DNA of 64,000 nt from an uncultured Porphyromonadaceae bacterium (GTDB taxonomy: Bacteria; Bacteroidota; Bacteroidia; Bacteroidales; Muribaculaceae), in the NCBI GenBank assembly GCA_946553045.1, contig CAMNRO010000011.1, positions 1 to 64,000 on the forward strand, in the 5' to 3' direction. The notes under the pieces were generated by a model. The model saw only the letters and a list, made by a program, of their open reading frames with translations, was not told where the DNA came from and did not search any database. The translations under genes and the position numbers were made by a program. This document shows positions 41,617 to 51,250 of the stretch, piece by piece. Position 1 is the stretch's first letter. Each line of letters begins with the position of its first letter.

Positions 41617-42423
41617 ATGAACTTAAGCAGCTTTCTTCCCGATAACGCAGGCGAATATCGCCACCTGCTGGCCGCGGCTTTCGAAATGGCGGAAAACGCA
41701 GGAAACATACATATGACATATTTCAGGAAGGCCGGTCTCGAAGAATCGACCAAGCTAAATGACAGCGATGTCGTAACGGTTGCCGACAAGGAATCTGAAG
41801 CCTTTATCCTCGATTATATCCGCCGGCAATTCCCCCGGCATGGCATTATCTCAGAAGAATCTGGCATGGACCATGAAGACAGTGAATGGCGCTGGATTAT
41901 CGATCCTCTTGACGGAACCACAAACTTTGCCATGGGGCTACCGGCTTTTTGCGTTTCAATAGGCCTGGAGCACAACAGGGAAACAGTGCTTGGCGTTGTG
42001 TTTGCACCCTATCTGGGAGAATGCTTCTATGCTGTCAGAGGAATCGGAGCATGGCTCAACGGCAAGGCAATAAGATGTTCCGACAAGGCACAGGTGTCGA
42101 AGGCCGTTGTAGCCACAGGCATGCCCTATGACCGCAACGACAATCCCGACAACAATCTTTCTGAAATATGCAGAATGGCTCTATGCGTCCGTGGTATCCG
42201 CCGCATGGGCTCTGCTGCAATAGACCTATGCTATACCGGAGCCAGATTCTTCGACGCCTATTGGGAACTCAACCTGAATCTATGGGACATATCGGCAGGA
42301 CAACTTATTGCTAAAGAAGCAGGCGTCATCGTCGAATCCATACGCACCGACAGAAACCACTCCATTCTCGCCTCAAATCCTCATATTCACGCGGCAATGC
42401 GCGAAATTCTGTATCGGAAATAA
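41617..42423 (+). CDS. Inositol monophosphatase family protein
   Basis: This 268-residue Mg-dependent phosphatase of the IMPase/SuhB/CysQ fold has FPRHGIISEESG (metal-binding Glu near 86), WIIDPLDGTTNFAMGLP near 98-114 (Asp-Pro-x-Asp-Gly-Thr) and ELNLNLWDISAGQLIAKEAG near 218-237, all intact. Substrates of the family include inositol phosphates and 3'-phosphoadenosine 5'-phosphate. It is monocistronic and convergent with dnaJ. Confidence 0.9.
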   Translation: MNLSSFLPDNAGEYRHLLAAAFEMAENAGNIHMTYFRKAGLEESTKLNDSDVVTVADKESEAFILDYIRRQFPRHGIISEESGMDHEDSEWRWIIDPLDGTTNFAMGLPAFCVSIGLEHNRETVLGVVFAPYLGECFYAVRGIGAWLNGKAIRCSDKAQVSKAVVATGMPYDRNDNPDNNLSEICRMALCVRGIRRMGSAAIDLCYTGARFFDAYWELNLNLWDISAGQLIAKEAGVIVESIRTDRNHSILASNPHIHAAMREILYRK

Positions 42424-42459
42424 CACCGGCATCACCTGCAATATGCCACAAGACAACAA

Positions 42460-42489
42460 GGAGCGCGCCCCTTCATCGGGACGCGCTCC
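42460..42489. terminator. Bidirectional terminator between IMPase and dnaJ
   Basis: GGAGCGCG (42460-42467) and CGCGCTCC (42482-42489) form a perfect 8-bp stem between convergent genes. Confidence 0.75.
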
Positions 42490-42511
42490 TCGGTTTATAT
42501 ATGACGTGGAA

Positions 42512-43675
42512 TCAGTCGAAGATGTGTTTGAGTTTGGAGAAGATTCGTCGGCTGTCGTCGGCGCTGGGCTTGATACCCGACTGACTACGCATAGCTTCAA
42601 ACTCTGCCTTCTGGGCATCGGTGAGGTTTTCGGGGATATATACCATTATATTGATAAGCTCATCGCCGTTACCACCGTTTTCCTGGTCGGGAAGACCTTT
42701 GCCACGCAAACGCAGCACCTTGCCGGGCTGTGTTCCGGCCGGAACATTCAGACGGGCACGGCCGGTGATAGTGGGCACTTCGACAGCGCCGCCGAGGGCA
42801 GCCGTCGGAATATCAAGCATTAGGTTATATATCACGTCGGCTCCGTCGCGGATAAGCTCGGGGTGTTTTATCTCCTCTATCACCACAAGGAGGTCGCCGG
42901 GCACGCCGCCACCCTTGGGATAGTTGCCTTTGCCGCGCAGCGCGAAAGTCTGGCCTTCCTGGGCGCCGCCGGGAATAGTGAAGCTGACTTCGACGTCGCG
43001 TCTCTGCACGCCTTCGCCGTTGCAATAAGAGCAGCGCTCGGAAATGACCTTGCCGGTACCGTCGCAAGTAGGACATACCACTGTAGCTCCGCCAAAACCG
43101 AATTGGGCAAACTGATTATCCTGAACATGGCCCTGGCCGTGACAGGTCGAACAAGTGGCAAATGCCACACCATCTTTGGCACCGGTACCCTTGCAATGGT
43201 CGCAGGCCACAAATGTAGGCACTCGCAGAGTCTTGTCTACGCCCTTGGCAATATCCTCGAGCGTCAGTTTAACACGGATACGAAGATCGGAGCCGCGACG
43301 CTGACGACGCTGCTGGCGACGTCCGCCCGTTGCTCCGCCAAAGCCGCCGAAACCGCCGAATTCCTCGGCAAATCGACGCAGAATATCGTTGATATCCATG
43401 CCTCCGGCGCTGTAGAACCCTCCGGCACCTCCGCCGGGGAAGCCCTGCGGACCCATCGAGTGGCCGTACTGATTGTACATCTCGCGTTTTTTCTCATCGC
43501 TCAGTATATCGTACGCCTCGGCTGCTTCCTTGAATTTTTCTTCGGCAGCCTTGTCGCCCGGATTACGGTCGGGATGATACTGGAGGGCAAGCTTGCGGTA
43601 TGCTTTTTTTATCTGGTCGGGTGTCGCATCGCGGCTCACACCCAGCACTTCATAATAATCTCGTTTTTCAGCCAT
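42512..43675 (-). CDS. dnaJ: Chaperone DnaJ
   Basis: This 387-residue type I Hsp40 has a J-domain with HPD ([18 protein letters not shown] near 31-48), a Gly/Phe-rich linker, four CxxCxGxG zinc repeats ([32 protein letters not shown]) and a C-terminal substrate domain. It stimulates DnaK ATPase and hands over unfolded clients. It lies 9 bases downstream of grpE and so shares its transcript, a classical heat-shock arrangement. dnaK is not in the window. Confidence 0.97.
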   Translation of the reverse strand: MAEKRDYYEVLGVSRDATPDQIKKAYRKLALQYHPDRNPGDKAAEEKFKEAAEAYDILSDEKKREMYNQYGHSMGPQGFPGGGAGGFYSAGGMDINDILRRFAEEFGGFGGFGGATGGRRQQRRQRRGSDLRIRVKLTLEDIAKGVDKTLRVPTFVACDHCKGTGAKDGVAFATCSTCHGQGHVQDNQFAQFGFGGATVVCPTCDGTGKVISERCSYCNGEGVQRRDVEVSFTIPGGAQEGQTFALRGKGNYPKGGGVPGDLLVVIEEIKHPELIRDGADVIYNLMLDIPTAALGGAVEVPTITGRARLNVPAGTQPGKVLRLRGKGLPDQENGGNGDELINIMVYIPENLTDAQKAEFEAMRSQSGIKPSADDSRRIFSKLKHIFD

Positions 43676-43684
43676 AACAATCGC

Positions 43685-44290
43685 TTATTCGCCTACGGCC
43701 ACCTTGGCGTGGCGCAGGACTTTATCGTTGAGCATATAGCCCTTCTGGGTTGTATCGATAACTTTGCCCTTGAGCTCTTCGGAGGGTGCCGGAATAGTGG
43801 CAATGGCCTCGTGAAGATCTGGGTTGAAATCGGCTCCGTTGCTCTCCATTACCTTTACGCCCTGGCTTTCGAGGTACTTCATGAGCTTGTTGTATATCAG
43901 CACCATGCCCTCGCGCACGGCCTCGGCCGACGTGTCGGAAGCAGCTGCGTCGAGACCGCGTTCGAAATCATCGACTATGGGCAGAAAGCCAAGAAGCACT
44001 CGCTCGGCTGCATTCTTGAGAAGATCGGCTTTCTCGCGGGTCACACGCTTGCGGTAGTTGTCGAAATCAGCCATAAGGAAAAGATAGTCTTTCTTTTCTT
44101 TCTCTATGGCTGCACGGGCTTCGTCAAGCTCGTTCTGCAAACGGGCATTTTCATCGAGTTCGGCTTCGGCCACGTTATCGTCGGTCTCGTCTTCGTCGAG
44201 CACATCGAAAACTTCGGGCTCGTCCTTTATTTCTTCTGTCTTGGGAGCCGACTGGGGCTCGCCTTTCTTATGTTGGTCTTTGTTGCACAT
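43685..44290 (-). CDS. grpE: Nucleotide exchange factor GrpE
   Basis: This 201-residue protein has a long acidic N-terminus (residues 1-50), then a coiled coil (ARLQNELDEARAAIEKEKKD) and the conserved DFDNYRKRVTREKADL segment, then the beta-domain with the typical GKVIDTTQKGYMLNDKVLRH and AKVAVGE end. It exchanges ADP for ATP on DnaK. It is the first gene of the grpE-dnaJ operon. Confidence 0.96.
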   Translation of the reverse strand: MCNKDQHKKGEPQSAPKTEEIKDEPEVFDVLDEDETDDNVAEAELDENARLQNELDEARAAIEKEKKDYLFLMADFDNYRKRVTREKADLLKNAAERVLLGFLPIVDDFERGLDAAASDTSAEAVREGMVLIYNKLMKYLESQGVKVMESNGADFNPDLHEAIATIPAPSEELKGKVIDTTQKGYMLNDKVLRHAKVAVGE

Positions 44291-44328
44291 ATTCGTTGGT
44301 AGTTATTCATTAATCCCTATACAAAAAT

Positions 44329-44385
44329 GCGGCCAAAATTTGTTAAAAAGCCGCTTTCTCAAAAAGAATAACAAATTTTGGCTGC
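44329..44385 (-). terminator. Terminator of the ddh-fadL-ispE operon
   Basis: GCGGCCAAAATTTGTTA (44329-44345) pairs with TAACAAATTTTGGCTGC (44369-44385) in a long stem with one mismatch. On the minus strand it is followed by ATTTTTG. It closes ispE transcription before grpE. Confidence 0.8.
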
Positions 44386-44398
44386 ATATCGTTCAAGC

Positions 44399-45244
44399 TC
44401 AGAGGGTGTCTGCAAAAACTTCGCAGTCCGCGAAAGACGCGGCAGCCTCTTCTGCCATTTTGGCACTTCCGAATATTCCATAGACAGCAGCGCCCGAGCC
44501 CGACATGGATGCAAAAAGAGCACCGGCTGCATACATACGGTCCTTTACAGCTCCGATTTCCGGCCGCAAGGGGAAAACCGACGCCTCGAAGCCATTGACA
44601 AGAAGCGGCGACATACGCCAGTTCTCTACCGGCCCGCTCATAGCCGTAGCCAGAGATAAACCTGGCGCCAGAGGTGTCACTGCCACACCGGCATAGGCCT
44701 CTCGCGTAGAAACGGCTTCCGAACGAGGCTTCGCTATAAGCAGACCATATCCTTTGAGACCGCTTATATCGACAGGCTCGAGTATTTCACCTATGCCTGT
44801 GGCAAGAGCCGGGCGGTTATAGATAAAGAAAGGACAGTCTGCTCCGACTTTCAATGCAACCTCGGCCATTTCAGCCTCCGTCAGACCGAGGCTGAACAAT
44901 TCATTGGCACCTTTGATTGCGAATGAGGCATCTGACGACCCTCCTCCCAGACCGGCACCCATGGGGATAATCTTTTTCAGATATACTTCCAGTGGCGGAA
45001 GGGCACGCCCAATATAAGCCTCAAGCGCTCTGAGTGCTTTCAGAACGAGGTTATTCTCCGCAGGGCAATCGCCAAAATCGTCTTCGGAGTGAAACACTAT
45101 GCCCTCTCCGCTGCCGGGAATAAGCTCGAGAATATCGCACCAGCCTGCCGGCACCATAACCGTTGAAAGATTATGATAGCCGTCGGGGCGTCTGCCGGTC
45201 ACACACAGACCGATATTTATCTTTGCATTTGGGAAGAGAATCAT
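44399..45244 (-). CDS. ispE: 4-diphosphocytidyl-2-C-methyl-D-erythritol kinase
   Basis: This 281-residue GHMP kinase performs the ATP-dependent 2-phosphorylation of CDP-methylerythritol in the non-mevalonate isoprenoid pathway. It has FPNAKINIGLCVTGRRPDGY at 4-23, the phosphate loop PMGAGLGGGSSDASFA near 94-109, and a C-terminal MSGSGAAVYGIF. All are intact. It is the last gene after fadL and ddh. Confidence 0.95.
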   Translation of the reverse strand: MILFPNAKINIGLCVTGRRPDGYHNLSTVMVPAGWCDILELIPGSGEGIVFHSEDDFGDCPAENNLVLKALRALEAYIGRALPPLEVYLKKIIPMGAGLGGGSSDASFAIKGANELFSLGLTEAEMAEVALKVGADCPFFIYNRPALATGIGEILEPVDISGLKGYGLLIAKPRSEAVSTREAYAGVAVTPLAPGLSLATAMSGPVENWRMSPLLVNGFEASVFPLRPEIGAVKDRMYAAGALFASMSGSGAAVYGIFGSAKMAEEAAASFADCEVFADTL

Positions 45245-45253
45245 AAGCGCTGT

Positions 45254-46573
45254 TTAGAAATTAAGACGGAATCCAATCGAAGGGTTCCATGCATGGACCT
45301 TATAGTTTGCAGTAAAGGTCATATCCTTATCAAGCAAAAGGTCCTTGTATGTGCATGAAGCCCCGTCTTCGCCAAGACCGGCCACATAGAGGAGCGATGC
45401 ATCGATGCTGAAATTACGCACGGGAGAGAACGAAAAGCCGACAGAGGGCTCGATTTTCGTCATACCCGGAGTTTCGGGATTATAGTGTGTCTTGCTCACG
45501 GGTGTGGTATCGACCATCATACCGGCACGGACCTGGAAACGGTTGGTGAGGTCGTACTGTGCGCCGAGATGGAAAGTCCATGAATTGCTGTAATTCTTTT
45601 CTATATACTGGTTGTACGGCGCCAGAGTCTCGCTAAGGAATTCGATGTCGAGGCTCTTGTATGCGCTCCAGCCGGTCCACTGTGCGTCGAACGCAAGGAC
45701 AAGCTTCTCGAGCGGCTTGTATGCCACTCCGAGATTGAGAACAGCCGCAGCCGGCATAGAGGCCGTGAAATTGGCTTTGTCAAGAATACCAAGCTTGGAT
45801 TCGAGAATCTGACGGGCCATTTCGTTGGCAAAACGCACCGAAGCATCGCCACATTTCACTTTCAAATTCATCTTGCTGCGGAAAGAGGCGCCTACCGTCC
45901 ACTTGTCGCTTATATCCCACATCGCACCGACGTTCACGCCTACAGTAACGGCAGCCTTGCCTTTGAGATTGATTGAAGCGGGGGTATCGGAGAAGCGGTA
46001 GTCATTTCCGAGCAGCGCAAGCATGGCATTCATCGAATTTTCCGACACGAGACCCTTGTCGAGGTCGACATTGCCGAATGTAATCATTGCGCCGGCACCT
46101 ACAGAAAGCGAAGGAAGAATACGCCACGCCAGTGTGGGCTGTATGGTAAACGCCTTCAATGCCACTCGCTGGTTAAGCACCGCACCGGGCCAGTTGTCGC
46201 CCCAGTTAATGCCGCTGCCATAGGGTGTGTAGAAGCTCACACCGGCCTTGAAGTTATCATACACGCTCATACCCAGATTGAAAGCCATTGGCGTAGAAGG
46301 GTCGTTGGCAGTTTTGTATGTCTTGTCTCCGATCTCAGCCGAACCGTGGGCAAAAATACCCGTCACACTACCCTGGAAATCGAGGGTCTTGTCGAGGAAG
46401 CCAAGTCCGGCAGGGTTGAATATCATGCTCTCGGCACCAAGCTTCATGGCGGTTCCGGTATGGCCCATACCATTTTGGCGGGCGCTTAATGTATTTATCT
46501 GATAGCCTTCAGCCGAAGCGGCGAAAGCGGCAACCGACAGTACTCCTGCCGTAATAATTCTTGAAACAGTCAT
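45254..46573 (-). CDS. OmpP1/FadL-family outer-membrane transporter
   Basis: This 439-residue protein has a signal peptide (ending AFAASAEG) and a FadL/TodX signature start YQINTLSARQNGMGHTGTAM then FNPAGLGFL. The remaining sequence alternates amphipathic strands and ends with aromatic RLNF, a beta-barrel C-terminus. The family takes up long-chain fatty acids or aromatic compounds across the outer membrane. It is 3 bases downstream of ddh and 9 bases upstream of ispE. Confidence 0.9.
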   Translation of the reverse strand: MTVSRIITAGVLSVAAFAASAEGYQINTLSARQNGMGHTGTAMKLGAESMIFNPAGLGFLDKTLDFQGSVTGIFAHGSAEIGDKTYKTANDPSTPMAFNLGMSVYDNFKAGVSFYTPYGSGINWGDNWPGAVLNQRVALKAFTIQPTLAWRILPSLSVGAGAMITFGNVDLDKGLVSENSMNAMLALLGNDYRFSDTPASINLKGKAAVTVGVNVGAMWDISDKWTVGASFRSKMNLKVKCGDASVRFANEMARQILESKLGILDKANFTASMPAAAVLNLGVAYKPLEKLVLAFDAQWTGWSAYKSLDIEFLSETLAPYNQYIEKNYSNSWTFHLGAQYDLTNRFQVRAGMMVDTTPVSKTHYNPETPGMTKIEPSVGFSFSPVRNFSIDASLLYVAGLGEDGASCTYKDLLLDKDMTFTANYKVHAWNPSIGFRLNF

Positions 46574-46576
46574 ATT

Positions 46577-47542
46577 TTATCTAACTATATTTATAGGTTT
46601 ACCACCGAGGTAAGCCTTGATGTTTTCAATAGCAATGCCAAGGAGACGTTCGCGGGCCTCGACCGACGACCATGCGATATGCGGCGTTATGAAGCAGCGA
46701 GGCGCGGCAAGCAGCGGATTGTCGAAATGCGGGGGTTCATTATCGAGCACATCGACACCGGCCGCAAAAATGCGGCCCTGCACCAGCGCTTCGGCAAGAT
46801 CGCGGGCATTCACAAGAGGACCGCGGCCTGTATTTATGAGAATCGACGACGGCTTCATCATGCCGAGACGACGAGCATCGACGAGCCCTGCCGTATCGGG
46901 TGTGAGGGGACAATGCAGACTCACCACGTCGCTTTCAGCAAAAAGAGTATCGAGGTCGGCCTTCACATATCCGTCGGGCAACTCAGCCTGCTCTTTTGAG
47001 GTATATACGGCAATCTTCATGCCCAGGGCGGAGGCAATCGCGGCTGTCGCCCGTCCTGTATTACCGAATCCGACCACTCCGAATGTCTTTCCGGCAAGCT
47101 CTTGCCAGTCCTGTATGCGGAATGTGAAGTCGCGGCACGCAGTCCACTGCCCGCGGCTCACGGCTGAAGCATATGTCTCCACACGGTTCACAATTGCAAG
47201 CAACAGCGCTATGGCATGCTGAGCGACAGACGCCGTGCTATAGGCCGGAATATTGGTAACCGTTATTCTCGCAGCTCTTGCCGCCTCAATATCCACGACA
47301 TTGTATCCCGTTGCAAGGACACCGATATATTTCAAATCCGGCAGCTGCGCAATTGCAGCGGCATCTATCACGGTCTTGTTTGTAAGAGCCATCTGCGCGC
47401 CGCCGAGACGCGCCACCACATCTTCCGGTGCAGTCCGCTCCCATATAGTACAATCGCAAATGGCCGAAAGCGCGTTCCACCGGGCATCGGCAGCAGGTTC
47501 TACCTGATATAGTGTGGCGCCGTCAAGGCATACAAGTTTCAT
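46577..47542 (-). CDS. D-2-hydroxyacid dehydrogenase
   Basis: This protein has 321 residues from Met 47542 (MKLVCLDGATLYQ). It is an NAD-dependent D-isomer dehydrogenase with a Rossmann loop FGVVGFGNTGRATAAIASAL near 147-166, LHCPLTPDTAGLVD, INTGRGPLVN with the substrate Arg, and C-terminal catalytic Glu and His in VDVLDNEPPHFDNPLL and FITPHIAWSS. Longer starts up to 47575 are disfavoured because a hairpin at 47575-47608 occupies that region. Members reduce hydroxypyruvate, glycerate or similar 2-oxoacids. Confidence 0.88.
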   Translation of the reverse strand: MKLVCLDGATLYQVEPAADARWNALSAICDCTIWERTAPEDVVARLGGAQMALTNKTVIDAAAIAQLPDLKYIGVLATGYNVVDIEAARAARITVTNIPAYSTASVAQHAIALLLAIVNRVETYASAVSRGQWTACRDFTFRIQDWQELAGKTFGVVGFGNTGRATAAIASALGMKIAVYTSKEQAELPDGYVKADLDTLFAESDVVSLHCPLTPDTAGLVDARRLGMMKPSSILINTGRGPLVNARDLAEALVQGRIFAAGVDVLDNEPPHFDNPLLAAPRCFITPHIAWSSVEARERLLGIAIENIKAYLGGKPINIVR

Positions 47543-47574
47543 GTCGTTATGTAATCCTTTCATATAAGCACACA

Positions 47575-47608
47575 CACCGCACGCCTCGCAAAAGAGAGCC
47601 GTGCGGTG
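47575..47608. terminator. Terminator hairpin after prs
   Basis: CACCGCACG (47575-47583) and CGTGCGGTG (47600-47608) form a perfect 9-bp stem between prs and the dehydrogenase gene. The T-tract is weak. Confidence 0.6.
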
Positions 47609-47625
47609 CGGATATTTTATACTGA

Positions 47626-48570
47626 TTATTTAATCAGATACTGCGACGAAATAGACTGGTTGCAGTGCACACGACGAATCGTATCGGCAAACAGACGTGC
47701 CACAGATATGATGGTGCATTTGCTGCAATCTTTCGTATAGGGAATCGAATTGGTGAAAATCATCTCAGTAAGAGCGCTGTCTTTGACACGCTGTGTAGCC
47801 GGGTCGCTCATGATGGCATGCGATGCCAGGGCGCGCACTGATTTGGCACCGTTTTCCATCATCAGGTCAGCAGCCTTGGTGATGGTGCCGGCGGTGTCTA
47901 CCATATCGTCTACGAGAATCACGTTCTTATCCTTTACATCGCCGATAACGGTCATTTTGGCAACCACATTAGCCTTTGCACGCTGCTTGTGGCAGAGCAC
48001 CAGAGGCACATCGAGGTACTTGGCATAATTGTTTGCACGCTTGGCTCCGCCTACGTCGGGTGTAGCGATTACCATATCGGGCAGCTTGAGACTCTGGATA
48101 TAGGGAATGAATACCGAAGAGGCATAGAGGTGGTCTACGGGGATATTGAAGAAGCCCTGAATCTGGTCGGCGTGGAGGTCCATTGTAATCACACGTGTAG
48201 CGCCTGCTGTGACAAGCAAATCGGAAACGAGCTTGGCGGCAATAGACACACGAGGCTTGTCCTTGCGGTCCTGGCGTGCCCAGCCGAAATACGGCATTAC
48301 GGCAATGACAGATTTCGCGGAGGCGCGTTTGGCGGCATCAATCATCAGAAGCAGCTCCATGAGGTTGTCGCAGTTGGGGAATGTAGACTGCACTATATAG
48401 ACTTCGCAGCCACGCACCGACTCTTCGAATGAAACCTCGAACTCGCCGTCGGCGAAATGTTCAATCTTCATCGAGCCTAATTCTACACCGAGTTCTTTGC
48501 AGATTTCTTCGGCCATATATCTCGACTTAGTGCCGGAGAAAATCTTGAAAGGTGAAAGGGAAGTATCCAT
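47626..48570 (-). CDS. prs: Ribose-phosphate pyrophosphokinase
   Basis: This 314-residue PRPP synthase uses ribose 5-phosphate and ATP. It has FADGEFEVSFEESVRGCEVY near 39-58, MPYFGWARQDRKDKPR near 95-110, the metal loop ITMDLHADQIQGFF near 128-141 and the PRPP loop VILVDDMVDTAGTITKAADL near 216-235. It supplies PRPP to purine (PurF), pyrimidine, histidine and NAD synthesis. It follows the amylase-family gene by 26 bases and may be co-transcribed. Confidence 0.96.
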   Translation of the reverse strand: MDTSLSPFKIFSGTKSRYMAEEICKELGVELGSMKIEHFADGEFEVSFEESVRGCEVYIVQSTFPNCDNLMELLLMIDAAKRASAKSVIAVMPYFGWARQDRKDKPRVSIAAKLVSDLLVTAGATRVITMDLHADQIQGFFNIPVDHLYASSVFIPYIQSLKLPDMVIATPDVGGAKRANNYAKYLDVPLVLCHKQRAKANVVAKMTVIGDVKDKNVILVDDMVDTAGTITKAADLMMENGAKSVRALASHAIMSDPATQRVKDSALTEMIFTNSIPYTKDCSKCTIISVARLFADTIRRVHCNQSISSQYLIK

Positions 48571-48596
48571 TGTGATTTATATGATATGATGGAATT

Positions 48597-50348
48597 TTAT
48601 TTCTTTTTATCTGTTGCCGGACGTGCCGCACGCATCAGTTCAGGCCTCAAGGGCTTGATACGGTCAGAGGCTATTTTCCACACAGCGGCTCCATGAGCGG
48701 GCACATGCACCCTGAAAGGCTCTGTCGAAGCAAAAGCCATGGCGGCAGAACCGCCTTCAAGCAGATTGCGGGCCTTGGGGTCGACGCCTTCGGGCAAACC
48801 AAGAGTTGCAAACGCATGACGGGGAATAATCAGGTCTATATCGTCGTTGGAATCGCCGAAATTAACCACAACGACTATCGTCTCGTTGTCTTTATGACGC
48901 AGGAACGCAAAATGACGATGAGGATTAAGGCCCGGATTCTCAAGGTTTACATACATCAGATCGAAAAACGAGCCCTCCCGCAATGCAGCCTCGCTGTTGG
49001 CGAGGGTGAGTACGCGGCGATAAATCGAACGCAGCGACTTCTGCTGAGGAGAGAGAGTTCCTCGGCATGTGCCGTTTTTAAGCCAGCGGCGTACGGTTGC
49101 CACGCTCCAGTAATCGAAAATAGTAGTACGGCCGTCGAGTCCGCTGAAGCCTTCGGCATCCATGCCTGGTTCGCCAAGTTCCTGACCGAAATAAATCATG
49201 AACGGGCCGGTGGAGAAAAACGCGCTTACCACCAGCGACGGCACCACACGGGCGGCATCGCCGGCATAGAAAGGCGACGCAAAACGCTGTTCGTCGTGGT
49301 TCTCAAGGAAGTTGAGCATCTTATCGCCTATTCCTTCCACAGTCTGCCAGCAACCGGTGAGGCGGGCTGCCGAATGGTTGGACGTTTCGACCGCGCGCAG
49401 CGTATCGTAAAGATTCACTTTATCGTATAGATAGTCGAAACCGGCATAATCGAGATAAGGGCGGTAAAGATTGACGTCGTAGATTTCAGCGATGAACACT
49501 ATCTCCGGCCAATGCTGCTTCACCTGCGGAATCGCCCAGTGCCAGAATTCAGCAGGAACCATATGCGCCATATCGCAACGGAAGCCGTCGATACCCTTCG
49601 AGGCCCAGAACCGCAGTATATGGAGCATCTTGAACCATGTATCGGGCACAGGGTCGAAATGGCACGAGCCATCGCCATAATCGATGCCATAGTTCAGTTT
49701 CACCGTCTCATACCAGTCGCACGAACCGGGAAATGCCGTAAAACAGTCATTACCCGACGCTTTTGCCGGAAACTCGACATAGGCGTCGGCCCCGGTTCCC
49801 AAATCTATATGCGGGGCAAACTGCTGACGGGTGATATAGTAGAAGTTATTATTCGGCGCAAAAAACATCTCATGATTGTCGCCCGTGCCGAAATCTTCGA
49901 TACCGGCAGGCTTTGCGTCGGAGTGATACTGACGCGCCACATGATTCGGCACAAAATCGATTATCACCTTCAGGCCGGCCTCATGTGTACGGTCTACAAG
50001 AGCCTCGAATTCGGCCATGCGCTGCGGCACATCGACCGCAAGGTCGGGGTCTATATCATAATAATCGCATATCGCATAGGGGCTTCCGGCCTTTCCTTTT
50101 ACTATATGCGGATTCTGCCCCGGAATGCCATAGGCAGTATAGTCAGCATCGTGCGCATGTTCGATAATACCGGTGTACCACACATGTGTGGCGCCGAGGT
50201 TCTTTATTGCGCCGAGAATCGTAGAATCAATATCGTTGAGTTTTCCGGAACCGTTCTGCTCCAGCGTTCCGCCGACAACAGGGGTGGCACAATAATTGGT
50301 GAACAACCGGGGTAACAACTGATAGATTATCGGCTTCTGATGTGTCAT
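48597..50348 (-). CDS. Cytoplasmic GH13 alpha-amylase-family protein
   Basis: This protein has 583 residues from Met 50348 (MTHQKPIIYQLLPRLFTNYC). There is no signal peptide, so it likely works in the cytoplasm on maltodextrins. GH13 motifs are VIIDFVPNHVARQ, the nucleophile Asp in GIDGFRCDMAHM, the acid/base Glu in IVFIAEIYD, and the transition-state Asp in LNFLENHDEQRF. A C-terminal all-beta domain follows. It lies between a patatin-like gene and prs on the same strand. The open frame to 50408 would overlap the patatin gene and lacks family residues. Confidence 0.92.
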   Translation of the reverse strand: MTHQKPIIYQLLPRLFTNYCATPVVGGTLEQNGSGKLNDIDSTILGAIKNLGATHVWYTGIIEHAHDADYTAYGIPGQNPHIVKGKAGSPYAICDYYDIDPDLAVDVPQRMAEFEALVDRTHEAGLKVIIDFVPNHVARQYHSDAKPAGIEDFGTGDNHEMFFAPNNNFYYITRQQFAPHIDLGTGADAYVEFPAKASGNDCFTAFPGSCDWYETVKLNYGIDYGDGSCHFDPVPDTWFKMLHILRFWASKGIDGFRCDMAHMVPAEFWHWAIPQVKQHWPEIVFIAEIYDVNLYRPYLDYAGFDYLYDKVNLYDTLRAVETSNHSAARLTGCWQTVEGIGDKMLNFLENHDEQRFASPFYAGDAARVVPSLVVSAFFSTGPFMIYFGQELGEPGMDAEGFSGLDGRTTIFDYWSVATVRRWLKNGTCRGTLSPQQKSLRSIYRRVLTLANSEAALREGSFFDLMYVNLENPGLNPHRHFAFLRHKDNETIVVVVNFGDSNDDIDLIIPRHAFATLGLPEGVDPKARNLLEGGSAAMAFASTEPFRVHVPAHGAAVWKIASDRIKPLRPELMRAARPATDKKK

Positions 50349-50359
50349 AAATAGTATTT

Positions 50360-51181
50360 TCAGGATGGCAGGCCACTGATTGACGGAGCTTGTCCGGCCG
50401 GATTCCACAACCCTGCTTTTTTAAGTTCTGCGCGCGTATGGATATATCCGCTCACGAAAAGATTTTTTACATGTTTCAGATCGAAGACGGCATAATCGGC
50501 AATTTCGGGTGTCTGCACCGACACATCGCACATCGCCATATCTTCGGCCTGATTGGCCTTGGCCATAAGGTTGTATGTGCGCAACGCCACATCGACAATA
50601 GACGTAAACCGCTTCTTCGGTCTCAGCGGGCTCACATTTATGCCTATCAGCGTATCGCATTTATCACGGAGCATCCATGCCGGATGATTGCGAAGCACCC
50701 CTCCGTCCACGTAGTTCACGCCGTCTATCTCCACTGGTTTGAACACAATTGGAATAGAGCATGAGGCAACCAGACGGGGTCCGATTTCACCGGTATGGAA
50801 AGCCACCGGACATGCAGAATCGAGGTCGGTGGCTCCGATATATACAGGAATACGCAAATCCTCGAGGCGTTTGGGGCCTCCGAGAGCGCGCACAATAAAA
50901 CGGGCGAATTTATCAAGCTTGAAAATGCCACACTGCCCTATGCTGAGTTCGGTAAAATCCCGAAAACTTGTTTTGGCAAAAAGTGTTGCAATATTCATGG
51001 GTGTCAGCCCTCCGGCATACAGCACGGCTGCTACCGAACCGGCGCTCACCCCGGCAATGACATCAGGATGAAGCCCTGATTCCTCAATGGCCATCAAGGC
51101 TCCGGCATGGGCGAAACCGCGCGCGCCGCCCCCGCTGAGGGCTACGCCAAGACGGTATTTTTTATGTTCTCCTTTGTCCAT
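50360..51181 (-). CDS. Patatin-like phospholipase
   Basis: This 273-residue protein has the oxyanion block LSGGGARGFAHAGALMAIEE at 15-34, the nucleophile Ser in AGVSAGSVAAVLY near 43-55, and the catalytic Asp in YVDGGVLRNHP near 162-172, giving the Ser-Asp dyad. It is most like the bacterial RssA/NTE-type lipases. It lacks a signal peptide. Its promoter -7 is TAATTTTGC at 51208-51200 (minus). Confidence 0.93.
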   Translation of the reverse strand: MDKGEHKKYRLGVALSGGGARGFAHAGALMAIEESGLHPDVIAGVSAGSVAAVLYAGGLTPMNIATLFAKTSFRDFTELSIGQCGIFKLDKFARFIVRALGGPKRLEDLRIPVYIGATDLDSACPVAFHTGEIGPRLVASCSIPIVFKPVEIDGVNYVDGGVLRNHPAWMLRDKCDTLIGINVSPLRPKKRFTSIVDVALRTYNLMAKANQAEDMAMCDVSVQTPEIADYAVFDLKHVKNLFVSGYIHTRAELKKAGLWNPAGQAPSISGLPS

Positions 51182-51250
51182 GGCCTTCGCTTTCCGAATG
51201 CAAAATTAATCAGAATTAAGCGCACCGCCAAATATTTTTGAGGGAGTAGC

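Noticed and set aside
42863-44302. 479-codon plus-strand frame across dnaJ and grpE
   Set aside because: It is antisense to two unmistakable chaperone genes and shows no domain pattern.
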